Source: an uncultured Opitutia bacterium
Lineage (GTDB): Bacteria; Verrucomicrobiota; Verrucomicrobiia; Opitutales; Opitutaceae
Reading direction: 5' to 3'
NCBI GenBank assembly: GCA_903877135.1
Contig: CAIRCN010000026.1
Coordinates: forward strand, 1 to 41,966
Length of the DNA stretch: 41,966 nt
Made by a program: the position numbers and the translations under genes. Of the stretch, positions 12,301 to 16,444 are shown piece by piece. Within the stretch, counting starts at the first letter, position 1, and the number at the start of each line of letters is the position of its first letter. The notes under the pieces are model-generated. The model was given only the letters and a program-made list of their open reading frames with translations, did no database searches and was not told the DNA's origin.

Positions 12301-13556
12301 GACAGGTTGGGCTTCCAACTAGTAGAGGCAGTAACGGCACCGACGAGATTGCCGTCGTTGTCGGTGGAGGTGACGACAATCAGATTGGCAGTTTTTTCCT
12401 CGAAGGACACCTGCACGCCGCGCAAGGTCGGGTAAGGGGTGGTGCCGGTGTTGGCCTGAAAATTCGCGCTGATCGTGCGCGTGGCGGGAACCATCGCCAC
12501 ACTCTGCCCGGTGACGGCGGTATGCGTGGAATTGAGCGTGACCGACGGCGCCGAGGCCATCGATCCCACATAGCCGAGGCTGACCCCGACCAACTGATAG
12601 CTGCCGTAGGGAGCTGTCAGCGTGTAAACCCCGGTGGCACTGGCGGTGGTTGCGCCAAAGAAATTGCCGTTGCTGTCTACCAGCGCGACGGCGGCGTAGG
12701 GGATGGGGGTGGAGCCGTTCGTCACGGTGCCCGCGATGGTGCCAGAGGTGCCTGTAGCGTAAGTCGGCGCGGTGACGGTCAGCGTCTTGGTTATCGGGAC
12801 AAAACTACCGCTGGGGCTGATGACTTTGATGAGATACGTGCCCACCGCGCGCGCCAGCTCCGGTGAAGTCGGCAGGGAGATATGTGTGGTGATCTGGCTA
12901 GCCACGCTATCGTCATCGCCGGGGATGTTGGGATCGGTGACACCGGTAGTGCCGCCAAATTTGGTGACCGCGCCGTCGGTGACCACGAAGCTCTGGACGA
13001 GGGGTTCGCCGATATCCGGACTGCCATTGCCGTTGATGTCGGCGTAACGGTTGATGCGAACCTTTTCGCCGGCGCTCAGGCCGGTGATGTTAATCGTAAT
13101 CGGTGTGGAATCGTTGGCAGCGATGGTGTTGGCGCTGAGGGTCACGACCGCGGTTTCTGTGGGCGCGGGATACACGTTCAACACGGCGACGGTGCTGTTT
13201 GATTGGGTTAATAGGGCGCCACTGCCGGCGGTGACGAGACAGCGATAAGAATAAGAACTCCCGGTCGGCAGGGTCGGCAGGCTGCTCGGGCCTGTGATGG
13301 TCAGGGTGGCGGTGGCCGAGCCGGAATAGGGCGCCGTGTCGGTCAGGGAGGTAAAGTTTGTGCCATTGGTCGAGACTTGCCACTGGTAAGCCGTCCCGCC
13401 GGTGGCGATGATATTAAAGGTGGAGGTGGCAGTAGAGGGGAAGGCGCTCGTGCTCGTCGGATTCGCCAGGATGAGCGGCTGGGCCTGCAACCCCGGGGTC
13501 AGGGTCGCCATCAGCATAAGGAAACAGGTAAAAGCAAACAGTTTGGATTTATTCAT
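1..13556 (-). CDS. Giant secreted Ig / delta-60 / He_PIG repeat protein (C-terminus outside window)
   Basis: The frame starting at ATG 13556 has no stop down to base 1, giving at least 4518 codons; the C-terminus is missing. Residues 1 to about 26 form a signal peptide (MNKSK start, hydrophobic core, LQAQ cleavage). Then come an Ig-like domain, carboxypeptidase-regulatory-like beta domains (about 266-731), two Ig-like domains (YQW and NAGNYTVVV signatures), a delta-60 block (about 924-1716), four Ig domains, a second delta-60 block (about 2069-2893), six Ig domains and a He_PIG-type array from about 3413. The protein is rich in Thr, Ala, Gly, Ser and Val and poor in charged residues and Cys, as in large extracellular proteins. 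No Shine-Dalgarno is visible before the ATG (CTTCCCCTC). Such proteins are exported surface or matrix proteins, often adhesins; this role is inferred. No neighbour shares its strand nearby, so it may be monocistronic. Confidence 0.93.
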   Translation of the reverse strand, partial: MNKSKLFAFTCFLMLMATLTPGLQAQPLILANPTSTSAFPSTATSTFNIIATGGTAYQWQVSTNGTNFTSLTDTAPYSGSATATLTITGPSSLPTLPTGSSYSYRCLVTAGSGALLTQSNSTVAVLNVYPAPTETAVVTLSANTIAANDSTPITINITGLSAGEKVRINRYADINGNGSPDIGEPLVQSFVVTDGAVTKFGGTTGVTDPNIPGDDDSVASQITTHISLPTSPELARAVGTYLIKVISPSGSFVPITKTLTVTAPTYATGTSGTIAGTVTNGSTPIPYAAVALVDSNGNFFGATTASATGVYTLTAPYGSYQLVGVSLGYVGSMASAPSVTLNSTHTAVTGQSVAMVPATRTISANFQANTGTTPYPTLRGVQVSFEEKTANLIVVTSTDNDGNLVGAVTASTSWKPNLSPTSLGALGVLQGQNNNLLDTTAASLAAGTKLFNPANALIFGTLTDSSSTPVPLAGVGVGANDNINGYQSSTNTDATGHYYLLAWSPTTGTDTWSLNADNSNPIFSTTYVLPAPVNVITNYSQATYPYNLVAPAITAHLSGTATKGGVAQSGLTLDLFYMGANNNNTFVGSTTTASDGTFSFGVNAGTWQIDLDNQSANSANIVGPQLNYTVPAVSPTNITGIAYMVLPATGTISGLVTDATGAPLTNASVYGNTATQSNTVVYSAGAQTDGTGHYSFPVINGTWTVGANGNNGQSISQQSVPVTGSTATANLQATYISQQPQNQTVTAGQPASFGLQTSTPSSPTLQWQVSTDGGTTWNSVPTTAPYAGGTSGGLSINPTATSMNGYQYRCVVTYNSGTGVTSINSSVATLTVNAAAVAPTITTQPVSQTVATGQSATFYIKATGSPTPTYQWQLGGNPISGATSATYTISSAAPANAGNYTVVVTSGSASVTSAAATLTLTPAAGVAALDTTMTRPQFWRYSLPGRVTAGPSGVVYATFQNGNTVNAVNGQPFGAVIKLSANGTVDTSFNSGASLSDAWAVVPLTDGTGRILVGGVVSVENNDTGFTLYRVIRLNADGSRDTSYLSPVFTGTPRYMTLQPDGKLLVTPTFGSYTGNGGLSNLVRLNQDGSQDTTFAIPSFNSTNPLFTSIVVDANNKILIAGSFTTVNGTARPSVARLNSDGSLDSTFNPTGFTVSGQIRGLGVQTQGANSGKILVAGGTITVGTISRPVIRLNTDGTVDTSYTLLTNANVMGAAGVRPRLLNVLPDDRITIVSDKVTRLTATGALDTTYTPATLNTESFWIDTLADGTVLLAPEFGTTVNGTAVTAPVRLTSAGAIDSTFNPGKFQTAVYPTDISIQSDGRILVWGYFDTVGTTPRAGFARLNVNGTLDTLTLSGVTNLYSVGNAAVLNDGRILASTLLGTYQSNLTSALSRFSAAGALDTSFSLASGVNAAALHVLPNNSILTWNLTYNNLLSTNTALQGGLYFKRLTVDGALDTTFTGLGTTAFGKVYRNTTTNAITEIVLGQFSILGHYPDGRAIAVATTPNGAYAAGSTTLPITVLRLNADGTIDTTFNAPVLNWSTNAGFTTAILDPVTNTTSQWTLRTVNGAPYAGVVPQSDGGVIVYGAFTNLSGVAVPGIARLTNTGLLDTSFSVGTGPAVSSVPNRFPWVQNISIAPDGKIWVAGTFDSFSGSTVSGLVRLNANGTVDTTFSTGIVYSQYLDIGTKLGFGPSGEVVVAGCYGLPGEFPYGLNRLVSQVQPAIVTQPIGAAVTLGGTATLSVGVTPGLQAAYQWSRNGTPITGAINPTLTLTNLQSTDLTGYTVTLTTALGSVTSASATLALSVAPAITGQPQNQTVTAGQPATFSVTATGTPTPSYQWQYNGNNISGATNASYTISATVAANAGNYTVVVSNGVGSPVTSTAATLTVNPASVAPTITGQPQNQSVPAGQNATFTVVATGVPAPTYQWLKSSSLPGAGTAALIPGATNATLMIPGVASSDAGNYSVVVSNSTGTVNSNVASLTVIPVNPTITAIPLPTTVASGGKLSLSVQASGQGTLTYQWYNGATAITGATSATYTVASAQTADAGNYTVVITNANGSVTSSAVPVIVAPANATWVVDPNFIRPTLQQSVLPGRVTLSTDGKIYATWANSSVGPLTAANHQRIGAVIRLNANGSVDTTFGPGAALADAAAVLPQANGQLLVGGVNAADWNNYANSLTGYVVRLNSDGTRDTAYQSPVVFGAEPRFLTQQSDGKLLVVPGNTAIGANMGISTLARLNTDGTLDANFAIPTFDANGGFIFAPPVVDANGKILIVGNFISVNGIARPGIARLNADGTLDTAFTPSGFTYPSGQMRGVGIQTQGTNAGKILLAGGQIRIVGDTTNTNRAVIRLNANGSLDTTFTNPSQSSAGMSPRPRLLVMLPDASDKFYLAGATVKRFNADGTVDTAFASPTFTAGQETFWLQVLADNSVLIPIGTDNGYTAASTLNGTPFTGIAHLTASGTVDTSFALTTFQTDVYANSLAVQLNSHPVVIGPFNAVNSTARAAFGSLDGTGALDGTFNVTTMSNLMGAQGGFLRSDGKIVAEVSTGIFPSTATSSILLFKPDGTVDTSYTLDSTASAALQDNTSNGNNAEPLTGDGMIVSDLSPQQLINTNSPYLARLLPTGAIDTTFTPPTLTGYFGTVYRNAAAANAITQVALGVFNVLGHYADGRTLYAVSSGTIAQNATSITVKIARLNANGSVDTTFTSPTVTVPTYTSTYTLNDPTTSTTGGNFQVLQAQYNPFNHAIGLADGTVLVYGGGLSTLNGGPGNGLIRLTATGALDTSFSVGTGPMGFASPTNNNGASIHSVTVAPDGTYWVSGRFESFNGYTARGLVRLKADGTIDKSFGTDAVYRSYLGNQTEVHFAPDGSAYLFGTYAKAGANDLFPSAITHLINLAPAPVVTTQPVSQTVVFGQPVTFSVVASSTPAPTYQWYKGTAAITGATSATFTIASVQTSDVGSYTVQVTNAQGTTTSAAAVLTVNVAPVITVAPISIIATTGGSAMFGVTATGTPTPTYQWQKNGTAISGATLATLTLTNVQSSDAAVYSVVVTNSVTSVQSTFASLTVNPAPQAPGISTAPVGQTVSAGTPVAFAVGASGTAPLSYQWYKGTTAITGATNATFILASPQVADSGSYTVVVTNPVGSVTSAAAVLTVNALAVKPAITSQPVSQTVIAGNNAVFIVAATGTPAPTYQWQLGGTALTGATSAFLAIPNAQSVNAGNYTVVVTNSAGSVTSAAATLTVNAPVVAPAITTQPVGATVTAGTAVTFTVAASGTAPLSYQWQKNGSVIVGVTGTTLTLSSPQVADAGSYNVVVFNAAGFATSNTAALQVNPAGTPPAFTKAPLSQTVTAGANVTFTAAATGTAPLAYQWLKNGATLAGATSATLTLTGTQVADTGSYAVSVTNPVGTVTSSAATLTVNPAVAAPGITGATAVATLLNSPFNYQITATGTPTTYTATPLPAGLTVSATTGLISGTPTAAGTFTVVLGATNSGGTGTSALTLIVVAPAPVITSIAAASGRVGSAFGYTISATNSPTSFTATGLPAGLTLDPTGGVITGTPTTAGTFVVTLTASNGGGAGPSFLLTLGIAASVNVPVVTGSATATGTVGSTFVYVISASNTPTSFSATGLPAGLTVSTSTGLITGTPTAAGNFTMSVAATNAAGTSTSLAVLVTIAPAATAPAIISSSSATATVGAAFAYQIIASNTPTSFTATGLPAGLTLSATTGLISGTPTTAGLSAVLLGASNAGGTGSAALLLTVVPGLSAPVITSSPSVSGQVGVAFTYAILASNTPTVFTATTLPAGLAFNPNTGIISGTPSAASTATVTLTAGNAAGPGAPFALTMNIASAAQAPVITSDAASSGTQGQLFTYQIAASNGPITGYAATGLPTGLSLNSLTGLITGTPTAAATSVVILTASNAAGTSAPLGFLLTIQAGAQAPVVTSSLTAAATQGQLFTYLVTAAPMPSVSPLPPGNGFGAAGLPAGLALNPANGIIAGIPIVTGSFNVLLTATNDAGTSAVRTLVITVNPAPNAPVITSGNTAGATAGAAFSYQITATGLPTGYDAAGRPAWLSVNTATGALSGTPTAPGTYTASLTATNATGTSAAVTLTLTVSPAAGSPVITSTLTASGTATGTFSYQIGAAPGPITGYLVGTSLPSGLALDSTTGIISGTPTIPGTYNLPISAVNASGIGGAKTLVLTIAPAPGAPIIGGGTGGSATTLRITAIDGLRSAAATATLTASGIVNVPFAYQIVASLNPTAYIATGLPTGLVLNPGTGLISGLPATAGTFTAQIGATNSVGVGGTVPLVITISPPATAPAITSNLAASGTVGTAFTYQVTASNTPTSFNATGLPAGLVIDSTLGAVSGTPTAPGTYHVALSANNSAGTGTVSDFVVTIAAAASAPSVTSAATASGTVGAAFTYQVVASNTPTSYGALGLPPGVSLNTATGAITGTPTIDGQSSATLTATNAAGASTPFTLTITVAPSAATSVITSATSASVVAGGTLTYLLSATNSPVSYNISA
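4880..7350 (-). repeat. Delta-60 (DUF5122-like) repeat block B
   Basis: Thirteen copies of the delta-60 signature, about 55-65 residues apart, can be read: RLNANGSVDTTF, RLNSDGTRDTAY, RLNTDGTLDANF, RLNADGTLDTAF and further degenerate copies, ending with RLKADGTIDKSF. Units also show DGKI(L/Y) and GIARPGIARL elements. The family is predicted to form a beta-propeller; the use of this block as a binding surface is inference. It is flanked on both sides by Ig domains. Confidence 0.85.
8410..10785 (-). repeat. Delta-60 (DUF5122-like) repeat block A
   Basis: Thirteen delta-60 signatures occur in the same order as in block B, for example KLSANGTVDTSF, RLNADGSRDTSY, RLNQDGSQDTTF, RLNSDGSLDSTF, ending with RLNANGTVDTTF. 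Both blocks open with a matching LPGRV...YATF/W stretch and close with GLVRL followed by an Ig domain. Blocks A and B are therefore paralogous copies of one large module within the same protein. Confidence 0.85.
11365..12765 (-). other. Carboxypeptidase-regulatory-like domain region of the giant protein
   Basis: About 465 residues hold at least four units of the CarboxypepD_reg-like pattern. Examples are GTIAGTVTNGSTPIPYAAV with a GVYTLTAPYGSYQL strand, FGTLTDSSSTPVPLAGV with TDATGHYYLL, LSGTATKGGVAQSGL with SDGTFSFGV, and ISGLVTDATGAPLTNASV with TDGTGHYSFPV. These beta-sandwich domains are common in secreted proteins of Bacteroidota and Verrucomicrobiota and are usually structural spacers. 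Confidence 0.75.
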
Positions 13557-13969
13557 GAGGGGAAGAGTTAACCTGACGAAATTTCGGGAGTATTTATTCG
13601 GGAAAATCGGAAATGCATGATGCAATCCCTGCGCCGGAGAGCCTGCGGCACACCCGGGCAAACACCGTAGCACGACTCACAAAAAGAGCAATGTCTGCCA
13701 CGGGCTTGGGTCACAATTGACCAGCGAACAGTCCTGACCGATAAAGTTGCGCGCAACACTGGATTGGTGAATTCCGGCTCTATGTTCAGGGGTGGTTAGT
13801 TCCACCAAGAACGTCAATTCGTTTCTTGGTAAACTTCCTGTAAACTAATATTTTCCGGCTATGCAAGACAGGTCGGCAGCGAAAGTTAGAATAGGAGTTT
13901 CATCAGGCGAAGGATTCTGACCGGAGGGCGCGACTTTGCCTCGCCAAGCCCCGCAGGCTTCGCGCACTA
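13557..13969. other. Divergent intergenic region with an inverted repeat
   Basis: No convincing gene lies in these 413 bases between the giant repeat gene (minus) and the oxidoreductase gene (plus). It must hold promoters for both. A perfect 8-bp inverted repeat, ACCAAGAA (13804-13811) and TTCTTGGT (13823-13830), with an 11-base spacer lies about 15 bases upstream of a TAATAT box (13846-13851), so it overlaps the expected -35 position for the plus-strand gene. A 63-codon minus-strand frame here has no family resemblance and was not called. Confidence 0.5.
13804..13851 (+). promoter_or_regulatory. Possible promoter with overlapping operator for the oxidoreductase gene
   Basis: The 8-bp inverted repeat (arms at 13804-13811 and 13823-13830) is followed by TAATAT at 13846-13851, a good -10 match. 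The -35 region at the right spacing (TTCTTG, 13823-13828) is weak and lies inside the right arm. A repressor or activator binding the repeat would act directly on this promoter. This is inferred from spacing only. Confidence 0.3.
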
Positions 13970-13999
13970 ATGGGAGTCTCTCCAGCTTCCATTCCCAGC

Positions 14000-15040
14000 A
14001 TGAAATCTTATTCTTCGCCTGCGCAGATCAAAGTCGGCGTCGTCGGTTACGGCGGCGCGTTCAACATGGGCCGCCAGCATCTCCAGGAGATGCGCGCCGC
14101 CGGCATGACGCCTGTCGCCGTCGCGGAGGTCGATGCCACACGCCTCGCTGCCGCCACGCAGGATTTTCCCGGGATCGGCACCTACGGCTCGGCCACCGAA
14201 ATGCTCGCGCGATCCGAGGTCGATCTCGTTACGGTGATCACGCCGCACAACACCCATGCGCGCCTCGGGCTAGAGATTCTCGGCGCCGGCCGGCACTGCG
14301 TCCTCGAAAAACCCATGGCAATCACCACCGCCGAGTGCGACGCGCTCATCGCCACGGCCCGGGCGCAGGGCGTCATCGTCAGCACCTACCACAACCGCCA
14401 TTGGGACGGTTGGATCCTCAAGGCCCTCGACGTCGTCCGCTCCGGCGCAATCGGCCGTGTCGTGCGCATCGACCTGCACATGGGCGGGCACAACCAGCCG
14501 CACCCGTGGTGGCGCTCCAGCCGCTCGGTCTCCGGCGGCACCCTCTACGATTGGGGCGTGCACCTGCTCGAATACGCCCTGCAACTTATCCCCTCGCCCA
14601 TCACCGAGGTCGCCGGCTACGCCTGCGAGGGCCACTGGGCGGCGCAGCCCGGCCACCCCTACCCCGCCGACGCCAACGAGGACGAGGCTCAACTCGCCGT
14701 GCGTTTCGCCTCGGGCCAGCGCGTCAACCTCCTCATCTCGTCGATCGACACCACACCCGAGCGCGGAGTGATGAAGATCACCGGCACGCTCGGCACGCAC
14801 CTGATTGACTGGATGGATTACGAGACGACGACCGCCGGGCCCAACGGCGAGACGCATGTCATCCGCGGCAAATGCCAGCCATCCGAGGGCCACCGGTTCT
14901 ACGAGAACATAGCGGCACACCTCACGCGCGGCGAACCGCTGGTGATCACCGGCGAATGGGCGCGACGCCCAATTCACATCCTCGATCTCGCAGTGCAGAG
15001 CGCCCGCCAAAGCCGCGCGCTGCCCGCGGTGCACACCTGA
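14000..15040 (+). CDS. Gfo/Idh/MocA family NAD(P)-dependent oxidoreductase
   Basis: A 346-residue cytoplasmic dehydrogenase of the Gfo/Idh/MocA family, which oxidises or reduces sugars and cyclitols with NAD(P). The Rossmann fold is visible at the N-terminus (KVGVVGYGGAFNMG). It is followed by the EKP motif (LEKPMAI), whose Lys contacts substrate and cofactor, a YHNRHWDGW stretch, and the GGTLYDWGVHLLE motif that holds the conserved Asp and His. The substrate cannot be told from sequence. An ATG 30 bases upstream (13970) is in frame; I prefer 14000 because the Rossmann strand begins about ten residues later, but neither start has a Shine-Dalgarno. The gene stands alone on its strand and ends three bases before the convergent metalloprotease gene. 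Confidence 0.9.
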   Translation: MKSYSSPAQIKVGVVGYGGAFNMGRQHLQEMRAAGMTPVAVAEVDATRLAAATQDFPGIGTYGSATEMLARSEVDLVTVITPHNTHARLGLEILGAGRHCVLEKPMAITTAECDALIATARAQGVIVSTYHNRHWDGWILKALDVVRSGAIGRVVRIDLHMGGHNQPHPWWRSSRSVSGGTLYDWGVHLLEYALQLIPSPITEVAGYACEGHWAAQPGHPYPADANEDEAQLAVRFASGQRVNLLISSIDTTPERGVMKITGTLGTHLIDWMDYETTTAGPNGETHVIRGKCQPSEGHRFYENIAAHLTRGEPLVITGEWARRPIHILDLAVQSARQSRALPAVHT

Positions 15041-15043
15041 ACC

Positions 15044-16060
15044 TCAAGCCTTCGTCCGGTCGGCAGCGGGCCGGCGACTTCGGCGGACTCGCTTTCCAAT
15101 CACCGCGCCAAGGCCCGCGGCACCCGCGATCAGCACAGCGGTGGTTGAGGGCTCGGGCACACCCGTCAGCGTGTATCCTATAACATCCAAGGCTGTGAAC
15201 TCAGCCGAGCTGAGATTCGGCGTCATGCCCGGAGTGCCGAAGGCATCCTGCACGTCCGGAGTTTGACTACCGGGCGACCACCAGTCGCCGTAGTCGCCGC
15301 CAAAATAAGGCCCAGCATTCTGGTTGAAGCGGGCAAGGAGGGTCGAGCCGTTGATCGAGAAATACGCATTGTCGCCGACGGTCGTGTAAGTGCGGGCGCC
15401 GCTGGAATCGTAGCGGAATAGATCCTCGGGCATCGGGCTCGTGAGGTTGAGAGAATTTCCGACGAGCGAACCTAGGCCAAGAATTTCGTCGATTTCGTGC
15501 TCCGCGATCGCGAGCAGATCGTATTTGCCCGGGTTGATCGAGCTGCGCGTGCTATTAATCAGGTTGAGGTTTAGACCTATCGTTCCGCTGGAGTCGATCG
15601 TGCCCGTAAAGCCCAGGGCGAGCGCGTTTGCACCTGTCAGATAGATATTGGAGGTTCCAGTCACCGGGTTGTTTATTCCGCTGGGCAAGTGCGCAAGAGC
15701 GGTGGTGTCATTGGCACTTGTGGCGTGGTTCTGCAATTGTGCCAGAAAGCCCGAGTAAGATGTCTCGTAGATCGCTTTGGTGCTTTGGCCGAGCCCAGAG
15801 CCCATGTGATCAAATGCAATCGAGACAGTAATCGGAGTGGAAAACGTCGACTCATACACCTGAATCGCCTGATTGATCGTATCTACCGCACCCGGGGTGC
15901 CAGTGATCGTGGAGTCAAACGTCGCCACGATGGTCAGCGCGCGGGACGGCACCACAAGAAAGAGGGCGAACACCAACAGGGCGCTCCGGCAAATCACCAG
16001 CCGCACGACTCGGTTTGCGGACTGAAGGCAGAGCATGGTTTTGGGCGATGCGGTCTCCAT
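15044..16060 (-). CDS. PEP-CTERM sorted metalloprotease-like protein (NF038122-like)
   Basis: A 338-residue exported protein. The N-terminus has a basic stretch, a hydrophobic core and a likely cleavage after PSRA. The middle has LLAIAEHEIDEILGLGS, a zinc-protease-like helix, then PEDLFRYDSSGARTY, FGGDYGDWWS and VQDAFGTPG, as in the PEP-CTERM metalloprotease-like family. The C-terminus is a textbook PEP-CTERM signal: VPEPST, a hydrophobic helix and an Arg-rich tail (KRVRRSRR), which would be processed by an exosortase not present in this window. The helix reads HExxE rather than HExxH, so catalysis is uncertain. The frame stays open upstream to 16897, but that part overlaps the PAS receptor gene. 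ATG 16036 is an alternative start just before the signal peptide. Confidence 0.85.
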   Translation of the reverse strand: METASPKTMLCLQSANRVVRLVICRSALLVFALFLVVPSRALTIVATFDSTITGTPGAVDTINQAIQVYESTFSTPITVSIAFDHMGSGLGQSTKAIYETSYSGFLAQLQNHATSANDTTALAHLPSGINNPVTGTSNIYLTGANALALGFTGTIDSSGTIGLNLNLINSTRSSINPGKYDLLAIAEHEIDEILGLGSLVGNSLNLTSPMPEDLFRYDSSGARTYTTVGDNAYFSINGSTLLARFNQNAGPYFGGDYGDWWSPGSQTPDVQDAFGTPGMTPNLSSAEFTALDVIGYTLTGVPEPSTTAVLIAGAAGLGAVIGKRVRRSRRPAADRTKA

Positions 16061-16444
16061 GATTGGGTGGGCAACGGGAGGCCGCGACAAATGGGGAATG
16101 GAATCGCCGAATGCACTCCAAATTTCATCCGTGCCGCCAGAATCTGTAGCCGCGGCAATCATGGAGCCGCGCTGGCCTCGTCGCGGGATCGTGCTGGCTA
16201 CACGACTAAGGTGTCGCGTTCCTATGAACCAGATCCCAAAAAAAAGACCATTGGGAATGAATACGGCGGACGACAGATTGGCATTGGCAATCCACCGGGT
16301 TGCTGAGACACCAGCCCACCCCAAAGTTGTTTTTGCCGTGAACCTGTCGCCCCACTCGTCCCATGCCTCGCTGGTCTGCGCCCTGCTGGCAGCGCCAGCG
16401 GGCGTTTTTCCTGCGCACCGGCCTGCCAAAGAAGGAAAAAGACC
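16061..16444. other. Divergent leader region before the PAS receptor gene
   Basis: No gene is supported in these 384 bases between the minus-strand metalloprotease gene and the plus-strand PAS receptor gene. The only clear structure is a terminator-like hairpin at 16382-16409, close to the receptor start. A purine-rich AAGGA (16431-16435) is placed as a ribosome binding site for ATG 16445. Confidence 0.5.
16382..16409 (+). terminator. Terminator-like hairpin in the 5' leader of the PAS receptor gene
   Basis: The arms are CCTGCTGGC (16382-16390) and GCCAGCGGG (16394-16402): nine pairs with one T-G wobble and a three-base AGC loop. CGTTTTT follows (16403-16409), so the structure resembles an intrinsic terminator on the plus strand. 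No plus-strand gene ends upstream, and the PAS gene starts 35 bases later. An attenuator is therefore a possible reading; chance is the alternative. Confidence 0.4.
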
